Assembly: GCA_963828555.1 (NCBI GenBank)
Contig: CAWHEL010000005.1
Coordinates: forward strand, 248,001 to 312,000
Origin: JADJPO01 sp963828555
GTDB lineage: Bacteria; Actinomycetota; Actinomycetes; Actinomycetales; Kineosporiaceae
Reading direction: 5' to 3'
Length of the DNA stretch: 64,000 nt
Position 1 is the first letter of the stretch, and each line of letters begins with the position of its first letter. Shown piece by piece: positions 1-7,691 of the stretch. The notes under the pieces were generated by a model. It had not been told where the DNA came from. It ran no database searches and saw only the letters and a list, made by a program, of their open reading frames with translations. A program made the position numbers and the translations under genes.

Positions 1-76
1 GGATGCATCTGCCCGGGCCTGATCCACCGAGTCGGGTTACGGTCGGTCGACCAGGACGACGGACCCGGAGGCCTAC

Positions 77-859
77 GTGGACACGGACAGTGCCACCGAT
101 GCCGTCCGCGAGGTCGCCGATCACCCGGTGGTCGAACGTGGCGCCCGGCTTGGATACGCCGCGAGTGGCGTCGTCCACCTGCTCATCGCCTGGCTCGGCG
201 TGCAGCTGGTCACCGGCACCGGCGCCGCGAACGCCGACCAGTCCGGTGCGCTGGCCCTGTTGGCCGGCTCCGCCGGGGGCACGGCGCTGCTCGGAGCCAT
301 GACCGCCGGCTTCGCCCTGCTGGGCCTGTGGCACGCGACCGAGGCCCTGCTGCGCAAGCAGACCGGCACGCGCCTGAAGGCGGCCGGGAAGTTCCTCCTC
401 TACGCCGCGCTGGCCTGGAGCGCTGCCGCCTTCCTGCGCGGGGCAGGCACCTCCAGCGAGCAGCAGTCGGTCGACGTCACCGCCCGTCTGATGGAACAGC
501 CCTGGGGCCGGGCCCTGGTCGCCCTGGTCGGGCTGGCCGTCGTCGGGGGCGGCGCCTATCACGTGGTCACGGGCTGGCGGCGGGGCTTCCTGAAGGATCT
601 GAGCGAGCATCCGGGCCCCTGGGCCGTCCGGGCGGGCCGGTTCGGCTACATCGCCAAGGGCATCGCGCTGGCCCTGGTGGGGATGCTGTTCCTCACCGCT
701 GCCGTCACCCAGCGGGCGAGCGAGGCGACCGGTCTGGACGGCGCGCTGCACCGGCTGCTGCAGCTGCCCTACGGCAGCATCCTGCTCGCGGTGGTGGTGG
801 CGGGCTTCGCCGCGTTCGGCGTCTACTGCTTTGCCCGAGCCCGCTACGCCAAGGTCTGA
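77..859 (+). CDS. DUF1206 family integral membrane protein
   Basis: A 260-residue polytopic membrane protein of the DUF1206 family, whose function is unknown. The family consists of three repeats of about 80 residues, each with two membrane helices. Here the first unit begins near residue 25 (LGYAASGVVHLLIAW), the second near 105 and the third near 185 (FGYIAKGIALALVGML), so about six helices are expected. The GTG start at 77 has GGAGG at 67-71. No neighbour on the same strand shares a role; the next genes run the other way. Family assignment is confident from the repeated G-x-x-A-x-G patterns; the biological role cannot be stated. Confidence 0.85.
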   Translation: MDTDSATDAVREVADHPVVERGARLGYAASGVVHLLIAWLGVQLVTGTGAANADQSGALALLAGSAGGTALLGAMTAGFALLGLWHATEALLRKQTGTRLKAAGKFLLYAALAWSAAAFLRGAGTSSEQQSVDVTARLMEQPWGRALVALVGLAVVGGGAYHVVTGWRRGFLKDLSEHPGPWAVRAGRFGYIAKGIALALVGMLFLTAAVTQRASEATGLDGALHRLLQLPYGSILLAVVVAGFAAFGVYCFARARYAKV

Positions 860-875
860 CCCGAGCCGACGGCGT

Positions 876-1031
876 TCAGGAGGTCGTTCGCCGGACTCCT
901 CGCGGACGCTTCTTGTACGCGAGGCGAATGCCTTCGGCAAGGTTCTTGACGTCCACTCCCCTAGCAGCAAGGCGCTCGGCGCTCTCTGCCTGGAGCGCTC
1001 GCAGCCGTTCCGCTCGCGCCAAAGTCCCCAT
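876..1031 (-). CDS. possible 51-residue protein downstream of the phosphatase gene
   Basis: A short reading frame from ATG at 1031 to TGA at 876, in the same frame as the phosphatase gene that ends in TAA at 1083. It would encode an Ala/Arg/Glu-rich helix (LARAERLRALQAESAERLA) followed by a basic tail (KKRPRGVRRTTS). No clear ribosome binding site is visible and third-position GC is lower than in neighbouring genes. It may be a real small basic protein, the remnant of a longer gene, or chance. I do not recognise a family. It fills most of the gap between the convergent DUF1206 and phosphatase genes. Confidence 0.3.
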   Translation of the reverse strand: MGTLARAERLRALQAESAERLAARGVDVKNLAEGIRLAYKKRPRGVRRTTS

Positions 1032-1082
1032 CACGGTCCGATTGTGTTTCAGCCGCCTACGCCAACTGCAACCGTGAGGGTA

Positions 1083-1748
1083 TTAACCGAGGGGAGTCCC
1101 CGGAGCGCTGACGTTGTAGGCGGTCAGGATCCAGGCGGCGCGGCGCACGTCCAGCTGAGCCCAGTGGGCATTGCCTAAGCCGTCTAGCGACCGGTAGATG
1201 GCCAGGTCACGCTCCCCACCGGGCCGGCCGATCAGCCCGAGCAGCCGCAGCATCCCGCCGCGCATCGAGGCACCGTGTGAGACCACGACCAGCACCCCGC
1301 CGTCCATCGCCTCGGCATACCGGCGGACGCCGCCCTCGAACCGCACCCAGCACTGGCCCAGCGACTCCCCACCGCCGATCACCAGGTCCTCCCCCGCCAT
1401 CCAGCGGGAGAACTCCTCCGGGTGCCGCTCCTCGATCTCCGAGCGCAGCAGGCCCTGCCAGGTGCCGCCGTCTCGCTCACGCAGATCGGGGTCGGTGTCC
1501 AGGTCCACCCCGAGCGCCTTGACCAGCGGCTCGGCCGTCTGCCGGGCCCGGATCAGGTCCGAGGCGACCACCCGCACCTGACCGTCGCGGGCCTGACCCG
1601 CCAGCAGTCCGCTGAGGTACTCCCCCGCCGCTGCGGCCTGCGTGTGCCCCAGGGCGTCGAGTTCGACGTCCAGATGCCCCTGGAAGCGACCCTCGGCGTT
1701 CGACGCCGTCCGGCCGTGCCGCAGCAGGATCAGCCGCTGCGCGCTCAC
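1083..1748 (-). CDS. histidine phosphatase family protein (GpgP-like by position)
   Basis: A 221-residue member of the histidine phosphatase (phosphoglycerate mutase-like) superfamily. The phosphate-accepting histidine lies in LLRHGRTASNAEGRF at residues 8-22; a second conserved histidine lies in VVVSHGASMRGG. It follows nadD and rsfS with a GTGA overlap at its start, the same order as M. tuberculosis Rv2421c-Rv2420c-Rv2419c, where the last gene encodes glucosyl-3-phosphoglycerate phosphatase in methylglucose lipopolysaccharide synthesis. Enzyme class is seen directly; the substrate is inferred only from synteny. It is probably cytosolic, and the coupled start suggests translation with rsfS. 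Confidence 0.85.
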   Translation of the reverse strand: MSAQRLILLRHGRTASNAEGRFQGHLDVELDALGHTQAAAAGEYLSGLLAGQARDGQVRVVASDLIRARQTAEPLVKALGVDLDTDPDLRERDGGTWQGLLRSEIEERHPEEFSRWMAGEDLVIGGGESLGQCWVRFEGGVRRYAEAMDGGVLVVVSHGASMRGGMLRLLGLIGRPGGERDLAIYRSLDGLGNAHWAQLDVRRAAWILTAYNVSAPGTPLG

Positions 1749-2122
1749 TGGCTCGGGTTGCGCGGCATCTCGGGCAGCTCCAACGGCGGACAGTCGCGCC
1801 AGAGCCGCTCCAGCGTGTAGTACTGCCGCTCGTCGGTGTGCTGCACGTGCACCACGAGGTCGCCGAAGTCGAGAAGCACCCAGCGCCCCTCACGCTCGCC
1901 CTCGCGGCGGATCGGCTTGGCGCCCAGCCCGAGCAGCCGCTCCTCGATCGCGTCGACGATGGCGCGCACCTGGCGGTCGTTCGGTGCCGAGGCGAGTAGG
2001 AAGACGTCGGTGATCACCAACTGCTCGCTGACGTCGAGGGCGACGATGTCGGTGGCGAGCTTGTCGTTGGCCGCGATCGCGGCGGCGATCGCCAGCTCAC
2101 GGGCGCGGTCGGTGGCAGTCAC
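1745..2122 (-). CDS. rsfS: ribosome silencing factor RsfS
   Basis: A 125-residue RsfS/Iojap protein. Family features are the early segment DIVALDVSEQLVITDVFLL and the central signature LLDFGDLVVHVQHTDERQYY, with the tail ERLWRDCP typical of the family. RsfS binds ribosomal protein L14 and blocks joining of the 50S and 30S subunits when nutrients are short. Length matches the family. It starts with GTG 13 bases after nadD and overlaps the phosphatase start by four bases, so the three genes are very likely one transcript. Confidence 0.95.
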   Translation of the reverse strand: MTATDRARELAIAAAIAANDKLATDIVALDVSEQLVITDVFLLASAPNDRQVRAIVDAIEERLLGLGAKPIRREGEREGRWVLLDFGDLVVHVQHTDERQYYTLERLWRDCPPLELPEMPRNPSQ

Positions 2123-2135
2123 AACCGCCAGCCTC

Positions 2136-2786
2136 TCACGACGTCGCGGCGGAGGACTGCGCGTCGAGCGCCACGCCCCCGCCGCCGTACAGGTCGTACT
2201 TGGCGATGTACTGCACCACGCCGTCCGGCACCAGGTACCAGACCGGCTCGCCCCGGCCCACCCGGCCGCGGCAGTCGGTCGAGGAGATCGCCATCGCCGG
2301 CACCTCGGTCAGGCTGACCCGATCGGCCGGCAGCCCGGCGTCGTCCAGCACGTGCCCGGGCCGGGTCACCCCGACGAAGTGGGCGAGATCGAACAGCTCC
2401 CCGACGTCCTTCCAGGACAGGATCTGCGCCAACGCATCTGCCCCGGTGATGAAGAACAACTCCGCGCCGGGCCGCTGCACATGGAGATCACGCAGGGTGT
2501 CGATCGTGTAGGTGGGCCCGGGGCGCTCGATGTCGACCCGGCTGACCGTGAACCGCGGGTTCGACGCGGTCGCGATCACAGTCATCAGGTACCGGTGCTC
2601 GGCCTCGCTGACCTTCTCGTCGCTCTTCTGCCACGGCCGCCCGGTAGGCACGAAGACAACCTCATCCAGGTGGAACTCGGCTGCCGCCTCACTCGCCGCG
2701 ACGAGGTGGCCGTGGTGAATCGGGTCGAACGTGCCGCCCATCACACCGAGCCGCAGGGGTCCGGCGGATCGGGTGGAGGGACTCAC
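2136..2786 (-). CDS. nadD: nicotinate-nucleotide adenylyltransferase
   Basis: A 216-residue NadD, which transfers AMP from ATP to nicotinate mononucleotide in NAD synthesis. The nucleotidyltransferase motif GVMGGTFDPIHHGHL is at residues 14-28, and the C-terminal ISST-type motif appears as AISSTDCRGRVGRG, followed by VQYIAKYDLYG. The GTG start at 2786 gives a 13-residue leader before the first beta strand, which is common in actinobacteria. It lies three bases after a small membrane protein gene and 13 bases before rsfS, the standard actinobacterial arrangement. Confidence 0.95.
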   Translation of the reverse strand: MSPSTRSAGPLRLGVMGGTFDPIHHGHLVAASEAAAEFHLDEVVFVPTGRPWQKSDEKVSEAEHRYLMTVIATASNPRFTVSRVDIERPGPTYTIDTLRDLHVQRPGAELFFITGADALAQILSWKDVGELFDLAHFVGVTRPGHVLDDAGLPADRVSLTEVPAMAISSTDCRGRVGRGEPVWYLVPDGVVQYIAKYDLYGGGGVALDAQSSAATS

Positions 2787-2789
2787 TGG

Positions 2790-2984
2790 CTAGTGGCTGC
2801 CCGTTCCGTGCCCGGCCGCACCGGGACGCGAGCCCACGGTCTCGGGCGCCTGCCGGTGGGCGAAGTTACGGAAGGTGTACGTCACGGCGAGCAGGGCCAC
2901 GAAGACCACCACAGCGATGATCCCGAACCACAGCGCCGGAATCGGCAGCTCGACAGCGGTCTCGGTCTCGGCCAGCAGGTTCAT
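2790..2984 (-). CDS. small single-span membrane protein upstream of nadD
   Basis: A 64-residue protein with one membrane helix (about residues 18-38, PALWFGIIAVVVFVALLAV) and a short hydrophilic tail containing FRNFAHRQ. Small membrane proteins like this occur just upstream of nadD in many actinobacteria, but no function is known to me. The ATG at 2984 begins MNLLAETETAVELP; the stop is three bases before the nadD start, so it is presumably the first gene of the nadD-rsfS-phosphatase operon. Confidence 0.8.
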   Translation of the reverse strand: MNLLAETETAVELPIPALWFGIIAVVVFVALLAVTYTFRNFAHRQAPETVGSRPGAAGHGTGSH

Positions 2985-3107
2985 GACTCCTCGATCCTCT
3001 CCGGGGCGGGTTAGGCTGCCCGCACGGCGCAGCGATCAGTCTCGCACGCGGAGGCCGTCGCCTGCGATAACACTCGCTTGTGATGCCAGCGGAGGACGAC
3101 ACACCAC

Positions 3108-4088
3108 ATGGACGCGGCTACCCCGGCCGAGCCGGTCGACCTGAGCGTCGTCGTGCCGATGTACGACGAGGAGGCCGTCCTGCCTCTCTTCTCCGCCCGG
3201 CTTCGCCCGGTGCTGGACGCCCTGGTCGCCGACGGCATCGCCCGCTCCTACGAGGTGCTCGCGGTGGACGACGGCAGCAGCGACACGACACCCGTGCTGC
3301 TGGCCAAGGAACGACGGAACTGGCCGCAGCTGCGCGTGGTGCGGCTGCGGGCCAACGCCGGGCATCAGGCGGCCCTGTCGGCCGGGCTGGCCCGCTGCCG
3401 CGGCGCCTGGGTCGCCTCCCTGGACGCCGACCTGCAGGACCCGCCCGAGGTGCTGCGCGAGATGCTCGAGCGGGCCAAGGAACACGGCGTGGACGTCGTC
3501 TACGGGGTGCGGAGCGACCGCAGCACGGACTCGGCGTTCAAGCGGACGTCAGCGCGCGCCTACTACCGCCTGATGCGCGCTCTGGTGGGCACCCACATCG
3601 CCTCGGACGCCGGGGACTTCCGCCTGATCAGCCGGGCCACAGTGGACGCCGTGAACAGCCTGCCCGAGCACAACCGGGTGCTGAGGCTGGTGATCCCGGC
3701 ACTGGGCTTCCCCTCGGCCTCCGTCGGGTACCGGCGCGAGGCACGCGCGGCGGGGAGCACCCACTACCCACTCTCACGCATGATCCGCCTCTCGATCGAC
3801 TCCCTGACCGGATTCACGATCGCGCCACTGCGGGTGGCCACCTGGGCCGGCCTGGGCGGTGCCGTGCTGACCGCATCGATGTTCGCCTACGCGCTGCTGG
3901 CCTGGATCACCGGTCGCACCGTGCCCGGCTGGACCTCGACCTTCGTCGCAGTGGCCGGGGTGGGCGCCGTCCAGCTGCTGTGCGTGGGCATCCTCGGTGA
4001 GTACGTGGGCCGCCTCTACACCCAGATGCAGGGCCGCCCGTCCTACTTCGTCGCCCACGACAGCCTGGACAACGACCTCACCGACTAA
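3108..4088 (+). CDS. membrane-bound GT2 glycosyltransferase (polyprenyl-phosphate type)
   Basis: A 326-residue family 2 glycosyltransferase of the GtrB / dolichyl-phosphate mannosyltransferase-like group. The catalytic domain covers about residues 8-230: VVVPMYDEEAVLP, the VDDGSSD nucleotide-sugar loop, the metal-binding DAD in ASLDADLQDPPE, and GDFRLISR before the acceptor region. Two C-terminal membrane helices (about 238-265 and 272-298) follow, ending in GEYVGRLYTQMQGRPSY, typical of enzymes that load a sugar from a nucleotide donor onto undecaprenyl or decaprenyl phosphate. The sugar is not predictable. It is divergent from the nadD operon; the small membrane protein and this gene share the 123-base gap 2985-3107. 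Confidence 0.9.
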   Translation: MDAATPAEPVDLSVVVPMYDEEAVLPLFSARLRPVLDALVADGIARSYEVLAVDDGSSDTTPVLLAKERRNWPQLRVVRLRANAGHQAALSAGLARCRGAWVASLDADLQDPPEVLREMLERAKEHGVDVVYGVRSDRSTDSAFKRTSARAYYRLMRALVGTHIASDAGDFRLISRATVDAVNSLPEHNRVLRLVIPALGFPSASVGYRREARAAGSTHYPLSRMIRLSIDSLTGFTIAPLRVATWAGLGGAVLTASMFAYALLAWITGRTVPGWTSTFVAVAGVGAVQLLCVGILGEYVGRLYTQMQGRPSYFVAHDSLDNDLTD

Positions 4089-4108
4089 CCTCCCCCTGCC
4101 CCCATCCG

Positions 4109-4165
4109 CGAGTGGTCGATTTCGCCCCGTTCTGCGCTCTCGAACGGGGCGAAATTGACCACTCG
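4109..4165. repeat. intergenic hairpin repeat, copy 1
   Basis: A near-perfect inverted repeat: a 23-base left arm at 4109-4131 (beginning CGAGTGGTCGATTTCG), an 11-base loop CTGCGCTCTCG at 4132-4142, and the complementary right arm at 4143-4165 with one mismatch. The same element recurs in the same orientation at 5020-5076. It lies between the convergent glycosyltransferase and nucleotidyltransferase genes, so it could terminate both, but the sequence identity with copy 2 shows it is also a dispersed repeat. Confidence 0.9.
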
Positions 4166-4167
4166 GA

Positions 4168-4761
4168 TCAGTAGGCCCCCGATTCCCGCAGGGAGATCAA
4201 CGCCGCACGCAGATCACGGTCTCTGTGGTAGCCGCGTTCGTGGATCAGGCGCACTGCCTCGGCTGCCGTTCGCCAATCGTCATCGGTCGCCTCGATCGAC
4301 AAGGCACGAAGATCGTCAGCGTCGATCGGGCGCAGACGGTCGTCACGAGCGAGCAACTTGGTGGCGATCAGATGGCCGACCGAGGCGACCGGGAGGCGAA
4401 GCCCGGGGGTCACGTCGAGCTCCTCAGCCCCACTCACGATCTCCGGTTCGATGCCGCTAGAGGCGAACAGGAGATCACTGACCAACCCGCCGTCCGCGTC
4501 GTTGACCAGCCGCACGGTGGCCAGCCGTCCGGTGAACTCCTGCTCCACCAAGGCAGTGACCCGGTAACCGCCACCGCTCAGAGTCTGAATCAGGCGCTCG
4601 GCCTCGGAGTCGTCCGCCACCGTGACAGCCAGATCGCTGTCACGAGTCATCCGCGGCTCGGCACGAACCGAGATGGCCAGCCCGCCGACCAGTGCGAACC
4701 CGAACCCCGCTGTCCGGACGTGGGATGCGACACGAGCAAGAGCGATTTCGAGCGCGGTCAT
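4168..4761 (-). CDS. nucleotidyltransferase AbiEii-like protein
   Basis: A 197-residue nucleotidyltransferase-fold protein of the AbiEii/AbiGii toxin-like class. The fold signature is FALVGGLAISVRAEPRMTRD (residues 20-39 or so), followed by SDLAVTVADD, giving the G-G-x-A...R-x-T-x-D-x-D arrangement of minimal nucleotidyltransferases; DLLFASSGIEPEIV and the Lys-containing GHLIATKLLARDDRLRPIDADDL are also typical. The ATG at 4761 overlaps the TGA of the preceding small gene (ATGA), which fixes the start. Family members act as toxins in some AbiE/MenA systems, but whether this one does is unknown. The two-gene unit is enclosed by hairpin repeats. Confidence 0.8.
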   Translation of the reverse strand: MTALEIALARVASHVRTAGFGFALVGGLAISVRAEPRMTRDSDLAVTVADDSEAERLIQTLSGGGYRVTALVEQEFTGRLATVRLVNDADGGLVSDLLFASSGIEPEIVSGAEELDVTPGLRLPVASVGHLIATKLLARDDRLRPIDADDLRALSIEATDDDWRTAAEAVRLIHERGYHRDRDLRAALISLRESGAY

Positions 4762-4955
4762 GCGCCCAGCCGACGTGCCCTGCCCGGGGCATCGCCTGAT
4801 GGCGCACCCGGGCGGTCTGCCCACCATCGGCGGACCGCGTCGGCGACCTCCTCGTCACTGGCATCGGGGTGGCGGCGCCGGTGGCGGGCCGCGACCATGA
4901 GCGCACCGCTCTCGGCGAGTTCGCAGGCCAAGGCCAACCCGGTCGGTCCAGACAT
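4758..4955 (-). CDS. small partner protein of the nucleotidyltransferase
   Basis: A 65-residue protein beginning MSGPTGLALACELAESG if the ATG at 4955 is used; an upstream ATG at 5003 would add 16 residues. It is predicted helical, with RHRRRHPDASDEEVADAVRRW in the middle and a conserved-looking RPGAPSGDAPGR tail. Small proteins with a R-R-H-P-x-A-S segment and a G-D-x-P-G-R end are familiar companions of AbiEii-like genes in actinobacteria, but have no characterised function that I know. The stop overlaps the next gene's start, indicating translational coupling, as in toxin-antitoxin pairs. Antitoxin identity is inference. Confidence 0.65.
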   Translation of the reverse strand: MSGPTGLALACELAESGALMVAARHRRRHPDASDEEVADAVRRWWADRPGAPSGDAPGRARRLGA

Positions 4956-5019
4956 GCCCCCATCGTAGGCAGCCGACCCCGCAGGCGCCCCCGCGGCACA
5001 CATCCTCCGTGCAGACCCG

Positions 5020-5076
5020 CGAGTGGTCGATTTCGCCCCGTTCTGCGCTCTCGAACGGGGCGAAATCGACCAGTCG
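5020..5076. repeat. intergenic hairpin repeat, copy 2
   Basis: A second copy of the element at 4109-4165, in the same orientation. Left arm 5020-5042, identical loop CTGCGCTCTCG at 5043-5053, right arm 5054-5076 with one mismatch near the outer end. Together with copy 1 it brackets the two-gene nucleotidyltransferase cassette as direct repeats 854 bases apart. Confidence 0.9.
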
Positions 5077-5120
5077 AGGCGGTGGCGGGGGTGGGTGAGC
5101 CTGCGTGACCGTGGTTGGGG

Positions 5121-5819
5121 TCAGAAGCGGCGGGCCTTGACCAGGATGGAGACGCCGGGCAGGGAGCCGACGGGCAGGCGACGCTCCGCGGCCACCACGG
5201 CACCGAGCGCGCGGTTCATCCAGCCGGGCGGGTCGTCCAGGTCGCTGCCATCGTTGCTACCGAACCGCCGGCGCAGAGCCACCGCGGGGCGCAGCAGCAC
5301 CATCCAGCTGCGCACCTCCTCCAGCACGAAGCCGGCGCCGGTCAGCAGATCGGTCAGCTCGTGCCGCGTGTAGCGGCGCACATGCCCGACCGCCACGTCG
5401 TGCGCCGACCACAGTCGCATGTCCACCGGCACCGCCACCAGGAACGTGCCGCCCGGGCGCAGCGCGTCGAAGACACCCACGGCGGCGGCCTTGTCGTCCT
5501 CGAGGTGTTCCAGCACGTCGAAGGCCACCACCAGATCGAGGCTGGACGGCGCCAGCGGCAGTGCGGTCGCGTCGCCCCGCAGCACCGGGATCCCCCGCTC
5601 GTGGCACACCTGCGCACCCTCTGCGCCGTACTCGAGCGCCGCTGCCCGCCAGCCCAGCGCACGCAGCACCCGGGTGTTGCCGCCGCCGGCCGCACCGACG
5701 TCCAGCGCGTCGCCCGGGGTCAGGCCGGCCACGGCGTGCTTGATCAGCGTCCGCCGCTCCCGGTACCACCAGTGCCGGTCCTCCAGCTCGACGAGCTTGC
5801 GGACCTCGGTGCCCTCCAA
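5121..5819 (-). CDS. class I SAM-dependent methyltransferase
   Basis: A 232-residue class I methyltransferase. Motif I for S-adenosylmethionine is ALDVGAAGGGNTRVL, motif II LEYGAEGAQVC, the post-acidic motif DLVVAFDVLEHLEDD, and RPGGTFLVAVPV follows. The N-terminal LEDRHWWYRERR is typical of the group that includes sugar and lipid methyltransferases. I prefer the TTG at 5819, preceded by GGAG with nine bases spacing, over a GTG/ATG at 5870 that would overlap proA. The gene lies 14 bases after proA on the same strand. Substrate unknown. Confidence 0.8.
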   Translation of the reverse strand: MEGTEVRKLVELEDRHWWYRERRTLIKHAVAGLTPGDALDVGAAGGGNTRVLRALGWRAAALEYGAEGAQVCHERGIPVLRGDATALPLAPSSLDLVVAFDVLEHLEDDKAAAVGVFDALRPGGTFLVAVPVDMRLWSAHDVAVGHVRRYTRHELTDLLTGAGFVLEEVRSWMVLLRPAVALRRRFGSNDGSDLDDPPGWMNRALGAVVAAERRLPVGSLPGVSILVKARRF

Positions 5820-5833
5820 CGCAGTGCGCTCCT

Positions 5834-7159
5834 TCAGGGTCGGATGTGTCCGTCGCCCACCACGACCCACTTGGTCGAGGTCAGCTCCGCGAGGCCCATC
5901 GGACCACGAGCGTGCAGCTTCTGGGTGGAAATCCCGATCTCTGCCCCCAGACCGAACTCGGCGCCGTCGGTGAAGGCGGTCGAGGCGTTCACCGCGACCA
6001 CCGCCGAGTCGACCTCGGCCACGAACGCGTCGGCGGCGCGCAGGTCGGTGGTCACGATCGCCTCGGTGTGGCCGGAGGAGTACTTGCGGATGTGCGCGAT
6101 GGCCGCATCCAGCGAGTCCACCACGGCCACGGCGAGGTCGCTGTCCAGATACTCGGTCGCCCAGTCCTCCTCGGTCGCCTCCGTGGTCGTCACCCCCACG
6201 CTCGCCGCGAGGACGGCGCTCAGCCGGTCGACGTGCAGCCGCACCCCACGCTCGGCGAGCTCCGGCAGCACCTGGGGCAGGAACCAGCGGGCCACGTCAC
6301 GGTGCACCAGCAGGGTCTCGGCGGCGTTGCAGACACTGGTCCGGCGGGTCTTGGCATTGATCGTGATCGCCACCGCCTGGTCCAGATCGGCCGCGGCGTC
6401 CACGTAGACGTGGCAGTTGCCGGTGCCGGTCTCGATCACCGGGACCTTGGCGTTCTCCACCACCGAGGCGATCAGCCCGGCGCCACCGCGGGGCACCAGC
6501 ACGTCGACCAGCCCGCGCGCCTGCATCAGGTGGGTGACGCCGTCGCGGCCGTGGGCGTCGATCGTGCTCACCGCGTCGGCCGGCAGGCCCACCCGCTCCA
6601 GGGCTCCCCGGATCTGTTCCACCAGAACGGCATTCGTCGACGCCGCCGCCGAGCCGCCGCGCAGCACGGCCGCGTTCCCGCTCTTCAGGGCGAGCGCCGC
6701 GGCGTCCACAGTGACGTTCGGGCGGGCCTCGTAGACGATGCCCAGCACCCCCAGCGGCACCCGCAACTGACGCAGCCGCAGGCCGTTCGGCAGCGTCGAG
6801 CCGCGCACCACCTCACCGACCGGGTCGGGCAGCGAGGCGACGTGACGCACAGCGGCGGCGATCGCGGAGATCCGCGCCTCGTCCAGCCGCAGCCGGTCGG
6901 CCAGCCCCTCGGTCAGGCCCTCGCGGCGTCCGCGATCGAGGTCCTCGGCATTGGCCGCGATGATCGCTTCGGTCGCCGCCTCGAGCGCGTCGGCTATGGC
7001 CCGCAGCGCGGCGTCCTTGCGGGCCCGCGGAGCGCCGGCGAGCACCCTGGCCGCCTCGCGGGCACGGCGGCAGGTCTGCAGAACGGCGTCCTTGACGTCG
7101 CCGGGGGCCGGTTCGAGCCGGGTGACCTGGGCGGGGACGTCGGTGTTCGCGATCGTCAT
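5834..7159 (-). CDS. proA: glutamate-5-semialdehyde dehydrogenase (gamma-glutamyl phosphate reductase)
   Basis: A 441-residue ProA, which reduces gamma-glutamyl phosphate with NADPH to glutamate semialdehyde in proline synthesis. Evidence: LPLGVLGIVYEARPNVTVDAA-type N-domain region, KSGNAAVLRGGSAA, the catalytic cysteine in AKTRRTSVCNAAETLLV, and the C-terminal FGLGAEIGISTQKLHARGPM typical of the family. Length is normal. ATG at 7159 is preferred; GTG at 7165 is two codons upstream and neither has a strong ribosome binding site. proB lies upstream on the same strand, separated by one conserved unknown gene. Confidence 0.95.
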   Translation of the reverse strand: MTIANTDVPAQVTRLEPAPGDVKDAVLQTCRRAREAARVLAGAPRARKDAALRAIADALEAATEAIIAANAEDLDRGRREGLTEGLADRLRLDEARISAIAAAVRHVASLPDPVGEVVRGSTLPNGLRLRQLRVPLGVLGIVYEARPNVTVDAAALALKSGNAAVLRGGSAAASTNAVLVEQIRGALERVGLPADAVSTIDAHGRDGVTHLMQARGLVDVLVPRGGAGLIASVVENAKVPVIETGTGNCHVYVDAAADLDQAVAITINAKTRRTSVCNAAETLLVHRDVARWFLPQVLPELAERGVRLHVDRLSAVLAASVGVTTTEATEEDWATEYLDSDLAVAVVDSLDAAIAHIRKYSSGHTEAIVTTDLRAADAFVAEVDSAVVAVNASTAFTDGAEFGLGAEIGISTQKLHARGPMGLAELTSTKWVVVGDGHIRP

Positions 7160-7199
7160 GCCCACCAGGGTAAGTCAGCCGTGGCCCAGGACGGCATTC

Positions 7200-7691
7200 C
7201 TACAGGTCGCTGCCCTCCATGGGCCGGATCTCGCCGAGCTCGCCGACCTGGGCGCGCACCGGGTCGACCACGCGACGGCGGGCCGTATCACGGTCGACCA
7301 CCTCGAGGCCGACCACCTTCCAGTCCGGCAGCCGGGCGGTCGTCTGGTGCTCGTCCCACAGCTTCAGGGCCTGGGCCACGGCACCCTCGACATCCACCGA
7401 CTCGTCCCAGTAGCGCACCTCGGCGCGGCTGCTGGCGTAGGCGGCCGAGACCAGGAAAGGCTGTTCCTCGCTGAGCCGTTCCAGACCCTCGCGGACCGAG
7501 TCCGCCGTGGTCCGCTCGCCGCTGACCGTGATCGTGACGAACCACAACGCCGGTTCCTCACGGTGCGCGGGTCGCTTACGGCGCGTGGACGGGCCGATCG
7601 TGATTCCGCGCAACGGGGTCAGCGTTGCGAGCGGCTGGTCGTCACCGGTTGTCACACCCTCAGTCCAGCAGGTGTTCCGGCCCCGCGTCAC
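7200..7691 (-). CDS. conserved protein of unknown function between proB and proA
   Basis: A 163-residue soluble protein. The GTG at 7691 overlaps the proB stop (GTGA), which supports that start despite no visible ribosome binding site; a second GTG at 7655 is possible. The first 45 residues are low in structure and rich in Arg/Pro; the rest alternates strands and helices (ALWFVTITVSGERTTADS, PFLVSAAYASSRAEVRYWDE, then KVVGLEVVDRDTARRRV). The fold suggests a small ferredoxin-like or dodecin-like domain, but I recognise no family. It is probably co-transcribed with obgE-proB and proA. Confidence 0.7.
   Translation of the reverse strand: MTRGRNTCWTEGVTTGDDQPLATLTPLRGITIGPSTRRKRPAHREEPALWFVTITVSGERTTADSVREGLERLSEEQPFLVSAAYASSRAEVRYWDESVDVEGAVAQALKLWDEHQTTARLPDWKVVGLEVVDRDTARRRVVDPVRAQVGELGEIRPMEGSDL

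Noticed and set aside
4168..4827. Longer 219-residue start for the AbiEii-like protein
   Set aside because: The upstream extension overlaps the partner gene extensively; the ATGA junction at 4758-4761 supports the shorter start.
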